Counted from the first letter of the stretch, positions 52,678 to 62,408 are shown. The stretch is DNA of 64,000 bases from Ga0077555 sp050250755 (GCA_050250755.1 JBFWOB010000010.1:71730-135729), one strand, 5' to 3'. The notes: a model not told the origin generated them from the sequence alone. Made by a program: numbers and translations.

Positions 52678-53856
52678 TCACCCCGGAAGAACCACGGTCG
52701 CCGTGGCCATGGCAGCGATGCCTTCGCGTCGCCCGGTGAAGCCGAGACGTTCGGTCGTGGTCGCCTTGACTCCAACGCGGTCGACGTCGATCCCCAGCAT
52801 GGTGGCGATGGCTGCTCGCATAGCGTCGCGATGAGGTCCGATGCGGGGGGCCTCGCAAAGAATCGTAAGATCGACGTTGCCGATTCGTCCGCCACGAGCG
52901 CGAACGCGACGCGCGGCATCCTCGAGAAAGATGTGCGAGGCTGCGCCCTTCCACTGAGGATCGCTTGGCGGGAAGTGCTGGCCGATGTCGCCGTCGCCGA
53001 TCGCGCCAAGCAGAGCGTCGGTCAAGGCGTGCAATGCGACGTCGGCATCGGAGTGGCCGTCAAGGCGCTGCGTGTGCGGGATGCGGATGCCACCAATCCA
53101 GACATGATCGCCCTCGGCGAACCGGTGAACATCGAAGCCGATCCCTGTTCGCACGTCAGGAACGCCGGCCCCTGAAAGCTCGCGCTCGGCCACGATGAGA
53201 TCCTCCGTTGTCGTCAATTTCCGGTTTCGCTCGCTGCCGTCGACGATCGCCACCGAGAGGCCTGCGCGTTCTGCGACAGCCGCGTCATCCGTAAGATCGA
53301 GAGCGCCCTCGGCCGCCGCTCGTCGATGTGCGGTGAGGATGGCCTCGAAGCGGAAACCCTGGGGCGTTTGTGCTCGCCAGAGGCCATCGCGCGAAACGGT
53401 CGCGGAGATACAACCATCCGCATCAATACGTTTCAGCGTGTCGGCCATTCGTAGTGCCGGAATAGCGCCGGGGTGCTGATCGAGTGCGGCCAGGATGCGG
53501 TCGATCAGCACGGCTTCGACGAAAGGGCGTGCTGCATCGTGAATCAGGACGACGTCCGGCGCGTGAGGTGCCAGCGCCTCAAGGCCGGCCAGCACGGAGG
53601 CTTGGCGGGTGTCTCCGCCGGGGATGGGGGAGAGGAGGGGGCCGGAAAAATCCGCCACCGCAGCCTCATAGAGCGGGCGGTCCACCGGATGGATAACCAC
53701 TTGGACGGCCGATAACCGCGGGTGCTTTGCGAGGCGATCCAGCGTCCGGCGCAGCACGGAGATTCCACCCAGCGGCACGTATTGCTTGGGAGCGCCGCCT
53801 GTAGCCATTGCCCTGGTTCCGCGGCCTGCCGCGACGACGACTGCTGCGAACTGCAC
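52678..53856 (-). CDS. ispDF: Bifunctional MEP-pathway enzyme IspD/IspF
   Basis: Two steps of isoprenoid synthesis in one chain, as is common in alphaproteobacteria: IspD (CDP-ME synthesis, residues 1-228) with VVVAAGRGTR, GAPKQYVPLGG and HDAARPFV; and IspF (cyclodiphosphate synthesis, 232-392) with zinc ligands in GIGFDVHRF, LDGHSDADVALHAL and later SDPQWKGA. The start is GTG 53856, seven bases after GGAGG; the upstream frame is not IspD. Divergent from dusB. Confidence 0.95.
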   Translation of the reverse strand: MQFAAVVVAAGRGTRAMATGGAPKQYVPLGGISVLRRTLDRLAKHPRLSAVQVVIHPVDRPLYEAAVADFSGPLLSPIPGGDTRQASVLAGLEALAPHAPDVVLIHDAARPFVEAVLIDRILAALDQHPGAIPALRMADTLKRIDADGCISATVSRDGLWRAQTPQGFRFEAILTAHRRAAAEGALDLTDDAAVAERAGLSVAIVDGSERNRKLTTTEDLIVAERELSGAGVPDVRTGIGFDVHRFAEGDHVWIGGIRIPHTQRLDGHSDADVALHALTDALLGAIGDGDIGQHFPPSDPQWKGAASHIFLEDAARRVRARGGRIGNVDLTILCEAPRIGPHRDAMRAAIATMLGIDVDRVGVKATTTERLGFTGRREGIAAMATATVVLPG

Positions 53857-54024
53857 CCTTGGTCCTCCCGAAGAGATTCTGCCGGCTGCTGTAGCGGGCG
53901 CCTGCTGGCGATGCAAACGGAGAGGGCGCGGCGCGCAATTTCGCACTTGCGAAAGAATGGTGTTGACCGTAATTTGCCACAAGATCAGGCACGCGCCGCT
54001 TTGGCCCATTTATTAGGCACATCA

Positions 54025-55056
54025 ATGTCGGATACCCCTCCCGCCGACGTCCACCCATTTCGCGATGCCCTGACGATAGGGAGGCAACGTCTTGAGAACT
54101 CGGTTCTTCTCGCTCCCATGTCGGGTGTCTCCGACTTGCCGTTCAGACACGCCGCCGCACGGCTCGGCACAGGCCTCGTGATTTCCGAGATGGTGGCGAG
54201 CCGCGAATTGGCGTCCGCCCGACCGGACGTCGTGCGTCGCGCAGCCGGCAAGGGCCTCGAACCACACGTCATACAACTCGTGGGGTGCGAAGCGCACTGG
54301 ATGGCCGAAGGTGCTCGCCTTGCGGAGGATCAGGGCGCCGATATCGTGGACATCAATTTCGGCTGTCCGTCGCGCGAAGTGACCGGGCGCTTGTCGGGGA
54401 GTGCACTGATGCGCGAGCCGGATCAAGCACTCTCGCTGATCGAGGCTGTCGTTGGCGCCGTCAAGGTGCCGGTGACTGTCAAGATGCGGCTCGGCTGGGA
54501 CGAGAAATCGCTCAACGCGCCTGATCTTGCGCGGCGTGCCGAGGAGGCGGGTGTCCGAATGGTAACGGTTCACGCCCGCACACGCTGCCAGTTCTTCAAA
54601 GGCCAGGCGGACTGGAGCCGCGTGCGCGCAGTGAAGGCCGCGCTCTCGATCCCGCTCGTCGTGAACGGCGACATTACCGGACCCTCCGAAGCTCGCGATG
54701 CACTTGCGGCGTCGGGCGCCGACGGCGTCATGGTGGGGCGCGGTGCTTACGGTGCGCCGTGGCAGCCGGGCCGGATTGCGCGTGCGCTGGGCGAAGGTGT
54801 CGATCCTGGTCCTCCGAGCCTTGCCGAACAGGGGCGCGTTGCGGTCGCTCACATTGAATCGATGCTCTTTCACTACGGGTCGGCGCTCGGCCTTAAGAAC
54901 GCGCGCAAGCACGTCGGCTGGTACCTGATCTCCAGCGGTCGGCCGCCCGACGTTGTCAAGGCGTGGCGCCGGCGGTTGTGCACGGAAGAGTCGCCGGCTC
55001 GTCTGATCGGTGGCCTGTCGCGTTTTTATGCCGAGGCGATGGAGATGGCTGCATGA
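54025..55056 (+). CDS. dusB: tRNA-dihydrouridine synthase (NifR3 family)
   Basis: 343-residue FMN-dependent TIM-barrel enzyme reducing uridines in tRNA. Motifs: LLAPMSGVSDLPFR, the catalytic-Cys segment VDINFGCPSREVTG, VTVKMRLGWD, VTVHARTRCQFFKGQADW, VVNGDITGP, DGVMVGRGAYGAPW. ATG 54025 is preferred to upstream in-frame starts with no similarity. Its stop overlaps the ntrB start (ATGA), the classical nifR3-ntrB arrangement. Confidence 0.94.
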   Translation: MSDTPPADVHPFRDALTIGRQRLENSVLLAPMSGVSDLPFRHAAARLGTGLVISEMVASRELASARPDVVRRAAGKGLEPHVIQLVGCEAHWMAEGARLAEDQGADIVDINFGCPSREVTGRLSGSALMREPDQALSLIEAVVGAVKVPVTVKMRLGWDEKSLNAPDLARRAEEAGVRMVTVHARTRCQFFKGQADWSRVRAVKAALSIPLVVNGDITGPSEARDALAASGADGVMVGRGAYGAPWQPGRIARALGEGVDPGPPSLAEQGRVAVAHIESMLFHYGSALGLKNARKHVGWYLISSGRPPDVVKAWRRRLCTEESPARLIGGLSRFYAEAMEMAA

Positions 55057-56219
55057 ATGCGCGAGACGACGCCAAGCCCGCGGTTGCGCCGCCGAGCATC
55101 ACGCGCCGCCATGTCGCTCATGATTTGCTGCTCGCGGCGCTGCCGCATCCCATTCTGGTGCTCGCCGACGACGAGCGCGTGATCTACGCCAACCCGGCGG
55201 CGGAAGTCTTCTTCGAGTCGAGCCAGGCGCTCTTGAAGCGCTCGCGGCTGGAGGAATTTCTCGCGTTCGGCTGCCCCGTGGTCGAACTGGTGCGCGAGGT
55301 GCGACGCAAGCATTTTACGATCAACGAGTACGGTGTCGGCATAGCGACGCCCAAGAACCAGACGCAGCGGATCGTCGATATTCATGCCGGTCCGCTTCCG
55401 GAGAGCCCCGAGCTCACGCTGGTGATGCTGCAGCAACGTTCCATGGCGCAGATGATCGAGCGGCAGCTCACACATCGTGCGGCGGCACGCTCAGTGTCGG
55501 GTCTTGCTGCGGTTCTCGCGCACGAGATCAAGAACCCTCTGTCGGGCATCCGGGGGGCCGCGCAGCTGCTTGAGCCAAGCCTTTCCGACGACGACCGGGT
55601 GCTTGCGGAGCTCATTTGCACCGAGACCGACCGTATCAAAAATCTCGTGGATCGGATGGAGGTGTTCGGCGACGAACGTCCGCTGGTGACCGAGGCGGTC
55701 AACATCCACGCCATTCTGGATCACGTCGCCCGTCTGGCGGAAACGGGGTTCGCGCGCAGTCTGCGGGTCGTCACGGAGTACGATCCGTCGCTTCCCGCGG
55801 TCGCCGTCAACCGTGACAAGCTGATCCAGGCGTTTCTCAACCTCGCCAAGAATGCCGCGGAATCGATCGCCGACAAGCCGGACTCTGGTCGCATCGTGCT
55901 TCGTACCGCTTTTCGGCCGGGAGTACGGCTCTCCGTGAAGGGAAGCCGGGACCGGGTCTCGCTCCCCCTCTGCATCGAGGTCGAGGACGATGGCCCTGGT
56001 GTGCCCGAGGCGATGCGACCTCACCTTTTCGATCCGTTCGTCACGTCGAAGCGCACGGGAACGGGGCTCGGCCTCGCGCTCGTCGCCAAGATCATCGGTG
56101 ATCACGGCGGTATCATCGAATGCGAGTCCGAACCGCCCCATACGATTTTCCGCGTGCTCTTGCCACTCGAGGACCGCCCCGAGCGCAAGGGATCACGACA
56201 CGAGCGGGGAGGGATCTGA
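55053..56219 (+). CDS. ntrB: Nitrogen regulation sensor histidine kinase NtrB
   Basis: 388-residue cytoplasmic kinase/phosphatase for NtrC, controlled in the family by PII protein. An N-terminal PAS domain (about 30-130, LPHPILVLADDERVIYANPA) precedes the HisKA motif LAAVLAHEIKNPLSGIRGAA (His about 158) and the ATPase domain with FLNLAKNAAES, EDDGPGVPEAM, and GTGLGLALVAKIIGDHGG. ATG overlaps the dusB stop. Confidence 0.96.
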   Translation: MNARDDAKPAVAPPSITRRHVAHDLLLAALPHPILVLADDERVIYANPAAEVFFESSQALLKRSRLEEFLAFGCPVVELVREVRRKHFTINEYGVGIATPKNQTQRIVDIHAGPLPESPELTLVMLQQRSMAQMIERQLTHRAAARSVSGLAAVLAHEIKNPLSGIRGAAQLLEPSLSDDDRVLAELICTETDRIKNLVDRMEVFGDERPLVTEAVNIHAILDHVARLAETGFARSLRVVTEYDPSLPAVAVNRDKLIQAFLNLAKNAAESIADKPDSGRIVLRTAFRPGVRLSVKGSRDRVSLPLCIEVEDDGPGVPEAMRPHLFDPFVTSKRTGTGLGLALVAKIIGDHGGIIECESEPPHTIFRVLLPLEDRPERKGSRHERGGI

Positions 56220-56220
56220 T

Positions 56221-57669
56221 ATGGCGCGTGGCACCGTTCTCATTGCCGACGACGACGCGGCAATCCGCACAGTCCTCAACCAGGCCCTCGCGCGTGCCGG
56301 CTATTCGCCTCGTGCAACCGGCAACGCGGCAACGCTCTGGCGCTGGGCATCCGAGGGACAGGGCGACGTCATCATCACCGACGTCGTGATGCCCGACGAA
56401 AATGCCTTCGATCTCATCCCGCGCATCAAGAAGGCGCGGCCAGAACTGCCGATCATCGTCATGAGCGCGCAGAACACGCTTATGACCGCCATCACAGCGG
56501 CCGAACGGGGTGCCTTCGAATATCTGCCAAAGCCGTTCGACATCACAGAAGTCGTTTCGATTGTCGGCCGCGCATTGGCAGAGCCGATGCGGCGGCGTGA
56601 GCGTTCGGCGGAGAGCGAGGGAGATGAACTTCCGATCATCGGCCGGTCGACGGCGATGCAGGAGATCTATCGGGTTCTGGCCCGGCTGACGCAGACCGAT
56701 CTCACGGTGATGATCTCGGGGGAGTCGGGAACCGGCAAGGAGCTGGTTGCGCGCGTGCTTCACGACCACGGGCGTCGGCGTCACGGGCCGTTCGTTGCGC
56801 TCAACATGGCGGCGATTCCGCGCGAGCTGATCGAAAGCGAGCTGTTCGGCCACGAGAAGGGCTCGTTTACGGGCGCGCAAATGCGCAAGGAAGGGCGCTT
56901 TGAGCAGGCCGAGGGCGGAACGCTTTTCCTCGATGAAATCGGTGACATGCCGCTCGAGGCGCAGACACGTCTGCTGCGTGTCCTTCAGGAAGGCGAATAC
57001 ACGACCGTTGGCGGGCGAGTTCCGATCCGGACGAACGTACGCATCATCGCAGCAACGCACAGGGATCTGCGCACACAGATCCAACAAGGGCTTTTCCGCG
57101 AGGATCTCTACTACCGCTTGAATGTGGTGCCACTCCGCCTGCCGCCGTTGCGCGAACGCCTCGAGGATATCGGCGACTTGGCGCGCCACTTCCTGAGGCA
57201 GGCTGCGCGCGATGGTCTTGGCGAACGAACCATCACGCCACAGGCCATCGACCGCCTCAAGCGCCACTCATGGCCCGGCAACGTGCGTGAGTTGGAGAAC
57301 GTCATCCGGCGTCTGGTCGCACTTTACACGCAGGACAATCTGACGCCGGAGCTTGTCGAGAGCGAGCTTGCCGAGGCAACGGCGTCACCGCGATCTGATG
57401 ATGGGGCAGGCGAGCCCACGGCGCTGTCAGAGATGGTCGAGCGCTACCTGGCACAGCATTTCGCCTCGTTCGGTCGCGACCTGCCGCCGCCGGGGCTCTA
57501 TCGACGGTTGATCCGCCAGGTCGAGTTGCCCCTCATCACGGCGGCACTCGCCGCGACGCGTGGCAATCAGATCAAGGCAGCCGAGCTTCTGGGTCTCAAC
57601 CGGAATACGCTCAGAGAAAAGATCCAAACACTGAACATTCAGGTCTTTAAGGGACCGACCGTCAGCTAA
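56221..57669 (+). CDS. ntrC: Nitrogen regulation response regulator NtrC
   Basis: 482-residue sigma-54 activator. REC domain with phospho-acceptor Asp54 in IITDVVMPDENAFD; AAA+ domain with Walker A ISGESGTGKELVARVLHDHG (about 165), the sigma-54 contact loop EKGSFTGAQ (GAFTGA with Ser at position 2), GTLFLDEIGDMPLEAQ; and a C-terminal Fis helix-turn-helix (IKAAELLGLNRNTLREKI). The start is one base after the ntrB stop, with GGAGGG upstream. Confidence 0.97.
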   Translation: MARGTVLIADDDAAIRTVLNQALARAGYSPRATGNAATLWRWASEGQGDVIITDVVMPDENAFDLIPRIKKARPELPIIVMSAQNTLMTAITAAERGAFEYLPKPFDITEVVSIVGRALAEPMRRRERSAESEGDELPIIGRSTAMQEIYRVLARLTQTDLTVMISGESGTGKELVARVLHDHGRRRHGPFVALNMAAIPRELIESELFGHEKGSFTGAQMRKEGRFEQAEGGTLFLDEIGDMPLEAQTRLLRVLQEGEYTTVGGRVPIRTNVRIIAATHRDLRTQIQQGLFREDLYYRLNVVPLRLPPLRERLEDIGDLARHFLRQAARDGLGERTITPQAIDRLKRHSWPGNVRELENVIRRLVALYTQDNLTPELVESELAEATASPRSDDGAGEPTALSEMVERYLAQHFASFGRDLPPPGLYRRLIRQVELPLITAALAATRGNQIKAAELLGLNRNTLREKIQTLNIQVFKGPTVS

Positions 57670-57672
57670 GCT

Positions 57673-57702
57673 GAGCCATTGAAAAGAACCTTTTTCTGGC
57701 TC
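57673..57702 (+). other. Hairpin between ntrC and ntrY
   Basis: GAGCCA (57673-57678) and TGGCTC (57697-57702) pair; inside, GAAAAG can pair with CTTTTTC around a short loop. There is no T-run after it, so it is at best a weak terminator or a processing/attenuation structure separating ntrBC from ntrYX. Confidence 0.35.
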
Positions 57703-57812
57703 TCGAAAAAGTGCGTTTGCGCATCAAATTCGGAGATTTGGCCTCTCATGTGCGGCTTGACGCCAAAGCGCCGCACAGTTAACGCTGCTCTCTGTCGCGA
57801 AAAAGTCACAGT

Positions 57813-60344
57813 GTGACGATTGCTAGGCGCGCTCCGTTCCGTCCGGGAGCGGAATTGATTGACGGCCTCAACCAGCGCGAGCCGAGACCATTGCATCACA
57901 AGAACTGGAGCGCACGTATTGGCGATGTCTGGGAGGCCTTGCAGGCCGCCGGGACGGATGTACGCGCGGCCCTGTCGCGTCGTCTTCACAAGTCGGATGG
58001 CCGCTCGGCGGCGAAGGCGGACGCGAAACCACAAGGTGACGCAAAATCGTCGTTCGACGGGAGCGAGGACGGGCTGGATGCACCGATGCCGGGCGGAAGC
58101 ACGTTTGGCTTCTGGACGGGCTTCGTCGTGGTTATCCTTTCGCTCGTCTCCGGACTTTCGACCTATCTCATCCTGACCGGGCTGACGCCGATCGCACCGC
58201 GCGACGAAGTGGTGCTGATCGTGCTGGCCCTAAATATCGTGCTGCTCGTCGCGATGTGCGCGGTTCTCGGCGTGCAGATCGTGGGCCTTTGGCGTGCATG
58301 GCAACGCAAGGCGGCGGGCGCGCGCATCCACGTCCGGATCGTCGGTCTTTTCACGATCATTGCGGCGCTGCCGGCATTGCTGTTGGCGCTTGCCGCAACG
58401 ACGACATTCTCGCGATCGCTCGACTCGTGGTTCTCGACCCGAACCCGAACCATCGTTGCCAGTTCGCTCGACGTCGCGAATGCCTATCTCGCCGAGCACG
58501 GCCAGGTCATTCGCTCCGATGTCGCCAACATGGCGAAGGATCTCGATGACCTGGCCTTCGAGGAGCGCATCGGACCGAACGAGCTGCAACGCCTGCATAA
58601 TGTCGTGATGGCCCAGATGGGCCTGCGCGAGCTGTCCATTGCTGCCATCATCGACAAGGACGGAAATCCGATTATCGAGCAGGCGGTCGACAACCGCGTG
58701 GGCTACGAGCCGCCGTCGCCGGAGGTGATGAATCAGGCGGAGAGCGGTAACGTCCCACTTCTGATGCCGAAGGAGACGAACCGCGTCGCCGCGGTGGCGC
58801 GTCTCACACGCTTACCCGGACGTTTTCTCTACGTGGCGCGGAGCGTCAATCCGAAGGTGGTCGGCCATCTCAGGCGGACACAAGCTGCGGTCGATGAGTA
58901 CGAACGTCTGAGACGTGCGCGCGGCGGACCGAAGCTGGCGCACGGCGTCATGTATTTCATGATCGCGCTGACAGGCGTGCTTGCCGCGATCTGGGTGGGT
59001 CTTTGGTTTGCGCGGCACTTGGTGGCCCCGATCCGGCGCCTGATCGGAGCTGCGCAACGCGTCGCACGAGGCGACCTCGAAGTCGTGTTGCCATTGTTGC
59101 GCGGGGAGGGGGATCTGCGGCGGTTGTCGCGCGACTTCAACAACATGACGAGCGAGTTGGCGCGGCAGCGATACGCGCTCGTCTCGGCCAACGAGCAGTT
59201 GACCGAGCGCCGCCGCTTTATGGAGGCCGTGCTGTCCGGTGTCTCTGCCGGCGTCATCGGTCTCAGCCCCGATGGTATCGTCCAGCTCGTCAATCCATCG
59301 GCCGAGAAGCTGCTTGGGGTCGCAACCGATAGCGTGACCGGGAGACCGTTCAGCGAAGCCCTCCCGGAGCTGGCGGCCGCGCTTTCCGGCGAAGACACCG
59401 GCATCAAACCGCGGGGTCCGCATGACGTCACTCTGACGGTCGGTGGCGAAGAGCGCCGCTTTTCGGTCCGCGTGACGGGAGAGCAATCCGGCAGCGGCTC
59501 GGATGGCAGCGTGGTCACGTTCGACGACATCACCGAGCTTGTCGTCGCGCAGCGGTCGTCGGCCTGGGGCGACGTCGCGCGGCGCATCGCGCACGAGATC
59601 AAAAATCCCCTTACGCCGATACAACTTTCGGCTGAGCGATTGCGGCGCAAGTACGGGGCCAGCATCTCGAACGATCGCGAGACATTTGAGAAACTAACCG
59701 ACACGATCGTGAGACAGGTCGGCGATATCAAGACGATGGTGGACGAGTTCGCGGCCTTCGCGCGTGTGCCGAAGCCGCAGATCGAGATCACCGATCTTCG
59801 CGAAGCTGTGCAGGAGCCCGTGATTCTCTTCCGCGAGAGCCATCCCTCCGTCCGCTACATCCTCAAGATGCCGGATGGCCCATTGCGTGCACCGATTGAT
59901 CGGCGTCTGATCTCGCAAGCACTGACCAATCTCGTAAAGAACGCGACCGAAAGCGTTCTGTCGGCGGGCGAGGCGGCGGACAAGCCCGCCGATTGGCAGG
60001 GCATGGTCGAAACTGTGGTTCGGCAAGCCGGCGATCGCATGGAGATCGAGGTGATCGACAATGGTCTCGGTCTACCTCGCCAGCAACGTGCGCGGCTTCT
60101 CGAGCCTTATGTCACGACGAAAGGTAACAAGGGGACGGGGCTCGGGCTCGCAATTGTGCAAAAGATTGTCGAACAGCATGCGGGGATTCTCGCGCTCGAG
60201 GATGCTCCGGCGGCACCGGGCCGGACGCGAGGCGCGCTGGTGCGCATTTCGCTGCCGGTAGAGCGCGGCAGCAACCGCATGGGCGGCAACGAAAATACAT
60301 CCGAACGCGAGGCGCCGCATGCGGCCGGCCTCGCGGCGCACTGA
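57813..60344 (+). CDS. ntrY: Sensor histidine kinase NtrY
   Basis: Membrane kinase for NtrX. Counted from GTG 57813 (843 residues): a hydrophilic N-terminus (1-95), three helices at about 97-195, an extracytoplasmic sensing region (about 200-375), a fourth helix (about 388-410), HAMP (about 410-460), PAS (about 475-575), HisKA with RRIAHEIKNPLTPIQLSAER (about 592), and an ATPase domain ending GNKGTGLGLAIVQKIVEQHA. Start is uncertain: GTG 57813 has no ribosome site and lies in a 13-bp palindrome, while TTG 57855 has GGGAG five bases upstream. Confidence 0.94.
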   Translation: MTIARRAPFRPGAELIDGLNQREPRPLHHKNWSARIGDVWEALQAAGTDVRAALSRRLHKSDGRSAAKADAKPQGDAKSSFDGSEDGLDAPMPGGSTFGFWTGFVVVILSLVSGLSTYLILTGLTPIAPRDEVVLIVLALNIVLLVAMCAVLGVQIVGLWRAWQRKAAGARIHVRIVGLFTIIAALPALLLALAATTTFSRSLDSWFSTRTRTIVASSLDVANAYLAEHGQVIRSDVANMAKDLDDLAFEERIGPNELQRLHNVVMAQMGLRELSIAAIIDKDGNPIIEQAVDNRVGYEPPSPEVMNQAESGNVPLLMPKETNRVAAVARLTRLPGRFLYVARSVNPKVVGHLRRTQAAVDEYERLRRARGGPKLAHGVMYFMIALTGVLAAIWVGLWFARHLVAPIRRLIGAAQRVARGDLEVVLPLLRGEGDLRRLSRDFNNMTSELARQRYALVSANEQLTERRRFMEAVLSGVSAGVIGLSPDGIVQLVNPSAEKLLGVATDSVTGRPFSEALPELAAALSGEDTGIKPRGPHDVTLTVGGEERRFSVRVTGEQSGSGSDGSVVTFDDITELVVAQRSSAWGDVARRIAHEIKNPLTPIQLSAERLRRKYGASISNDRETFEKLTDTIVRQVGDIKTMVDEFAAFARVPKPQIEITDLREAVQEPVILFRESHPSVRYILKMPDGPLRAPIDRRLISQALTNLVKNATESVLSAGEAADKPADWQGMVETVVRQAGDRMEIEVIDNGLGLPRQQRARLLEPYVTTKGNKGTGLGLAIVQKIVEQHAGILALEDAPAAPGRTRGALVRISLPVERGSNRMGGNENTSEREAPHAAGLAAH

Positions 60345-60373
60345 AGCATTTGTAGGGAATTGAGGAGCGACAG

Positions 60374-61768
60374 ATGGCAGCCGACATCCTGATTGTCGAT
60401 GACGAGACGGACATCCGCGACCTGATCGCGGGCATCCTCGAGGACGAGGGTCATGCCACGCGCTCGGCGCGCGATGCCGATGAAGCGCTGCGTGCCATCG
60501 AAGATCGTCGGCCGCATCTCGTCATTCTCGACATCTGGCTTCAGGGCAGCCGTTTGGACGGCCTCGAGGTGCTCTCGCACATCAAGCGTGCGCATCCGGA
60601 TCTACCCGTTGTGATAATCTCGGGGCACGGCAACATCGAGACGGCCGTAACGGCCATTCGCCGAGGCGCGTACGACTATATCGAGAAGCCCTTCAAGGCT
60701 GACCGCCTGATCCTCGTCACGCTGCGCGCGCTGGAGGCATCGCAACTCCGGCGAGAGGTGAGGGAGCTTCGCGAGCGATCGACGCAAAGCACGGAGATGA
60801 TCGGCAAATCGACGGCGATCAACGCGCTCCGCGGACAGCTCGATCGGGTTTCGCCGACCAACAGCCGCATCCTGATCCGCGGCGCATCGGGCAGCGGCAA
60901 GGAACTCGCCGCACGCGTGATCCATGCGAAGTCCGCTCGTGCCGACGGTCCGTTCGTCGTGCTCAATGCGGCCGCGATGGCACCGGAGCGTGTTGAGGAA
61001 GAGCTGTTCGGGACGGAAGACAGGTCAGGCCCGCGAAAAGTTGGAGCCCTCGAGGAAGGCCACGGAGGCACGCTTTATATCGACGAGGTGGCCGATATGC
61101 CGCTCGAGACGCAAGGCAAGGTTCTGCGTGTTCTCGTCGAGCAGAAATTTCTTCGTATCGGCGGCGCCAACAAGGTTTCTGTCGACGTGCGGATCATCTC
61201 GTCGACCAGTCGAGATCTGGAGCGCGAGATGCAGGAAGGTCGCTTCCGGCAGGATCTCTATCACCGCCTTTCAGTTGTACCGCTGCGCGTGCCGAGTCTC
61301 GCCGAACGTCGCGACGACATTCCGGCCCTGATCGAATATTTCGTCGGTCAACTTGCCAACGCATCCGGTCTGTCGCCGCGCCGGATCGGCGACGACGCAA
61401 TCGCCGTGCTGCAGGCACATGACTGGCCGGGCAACGTGCGCGAGCTTCGTAACAACATCGAGCGTCTGATGATCCTCTCGGGCGGGGAGCCGGGCACGAT
61501 CATTACCGCAGACATGCTGCCGGAGGAGATCGGATCGAACGTGCCACTGCCTGTCAATGGTGGGGCCGAGCATCTGATGTCGATGCCCTTGCGCGAGGCG
61601 CGCGAAATTTTCGAGCGGGAGTATCTGCTCGCTCAGATCAATCGGTTTGGCGGTAACATCTCGCGCACCGCCGAGTTCGTCGGGATGGAGCGGTCGGCAC
61701 TGCACCGAAAGCTCCGCGCACTGGGCGTCGGCTCGGAGCAACGCATGGGAGAAGCCAAGGCTGGATAG
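60374..61768 (+). CDS. ntrX: Response regulator NtrX
   Basis: 464 residues. REC domain with Asp53 in LVILDIWLQGSR; AAA+ domain with ILIRGASGSGKELAARVIH and GTLYIDEVADMPLETQ; C-terminal Fis helix-turn-helix (ISRTAEFVGMERSALHRKL). The loop that should read GAFTGA, present in NtrC here, is replaced: ELFGTEDRSGPRKVGALEEG. It is therefore unlikely to activate sigma-54 polymerase by the standard route. ATG follows GAGGAG, 29 bp after ntrY. Confidence 0.95.
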   Translation: MAADILIVDDETDIRDLIAGILEDEGHATRSARDADEALRAIEDRRPHLVILDIWLQGSRLDGLEVLSHIKRAHPDLPVVIISGHGNIETAVTAIRRGAYDYIEKPFKADRLILVTLRALEASQLRREVRELRERSTQSTEMIGKSTAINALRGQLDRVSPTNSRILIRGASGSGKELAARVIHAKSARADGPFVVLNAAAMAPERVEEELFGTEDRSGPRKVGALEEGHGGTLYIDEVADMPLETQGKVLRVLVEQKFLRIGGANKVSVDVRIISSTSRDLEREMQEGRFRQDLYHRLSVVPLRVPSLAERRDDIPALIEYFVGQLANASGLSPRRIGDDAIAVLQAHDWPGNVRELRNNIERLMILSGGEPGTIITADMLPEEIGSNVPLPVNGGAEHLMSMPLREAREIFEREYLLAQINRFGGNISRTAEFVGMERSALHRKLRALGVGSEQRMGEAKAG

Positions 61769-62096
61769 GCGAGGGTCTTGGCGCTTCTGCAACCTGAATG
61801 GATTGCGGGCTGAGCGGATTGCGGGGCGATCATGCCCAGCAGTCGTTGCCGAAACATTAGTCAGATTAGCCGGGGCGAGGAGTAACGCTCTTGCGAAAGC
61901 GCTTGGGACGGATTACCCATAGTGCGTCTTGACAACAACAGACATATTGATGGCACGCGAACGACAGGACCCTCCAAGGGTTGCCCGCGAACGAGTTTCG
62001 GCTGCCGCCGAGCCGTCGCAGAGCCCCAGCGCACCCGAGCTCAAGCCGGGAACGGCAAGCAATAAGGGCGCCAAAGAAAACAAGAATGGAAAGCCG

Positions 62097-62351
62097 ATGG
62101 CCGCTGAGCGTCCGCAGAGTCTTCAGGATACGTTCCTGAATCATGTGCGAAAAAACAAAACGCCCCTCACGATCTTCCTGATCAATGGCGTGAAACTGCA
62201 GGGTATTGTGACGTGGTTCGATAATTTTTGTGTGCTGCTCCGCCGGGATGGCCACTCGCAATTGGTCTACAAGCACGCCATATCCACGATCATGCCCGGT
62301 GGTCCGGTTCATCTGATGGATACGGATCCGGCCGAGGGCGGTCAGAGCTAG
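62097..62351 (+). CDS. hfq: RNA chaperone Hfq
   Basis: Hexameric Sm-like protein that pairs small RNAs with mRNAs. The core MAAERPQSLQDTFLNHVRKN, IFLINGVKLQGIVTWFDNF and QLVYKHAISTIMP matches Sm1 and Sm2 motifs (84 residues from ATG 62097). The reading frame stays open upstream and would allow starts at 61950 (ATG) or 61929 (TTG), adding a charged, disordered N-terminus of 49-56 residues. ATG 62097 has only a weak GGAAAG; the upstream ATG has none. Between ntrX and hflX as usual. Confidence 0.92.
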   Translation: MAAERPQSLQDTFLNHVRKNKTPLTIFLINGVKLQGIVTWFDNFCVLLRRDGHSQLVYKHAISTIMPGGPVHLMDTDPAEGGQS

Positions 62352-62408
62352 GTTAGTCCAATAGATAACAAAATCGACGACAGCAGGCCAAAGAAAGGCC
62401 GGCGAACC

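Noticed and set aside
56113..57267. 384-codon - strand frame antisense to ntrC
   Set aside because: Shadow of a well-supported gene; no motifs.
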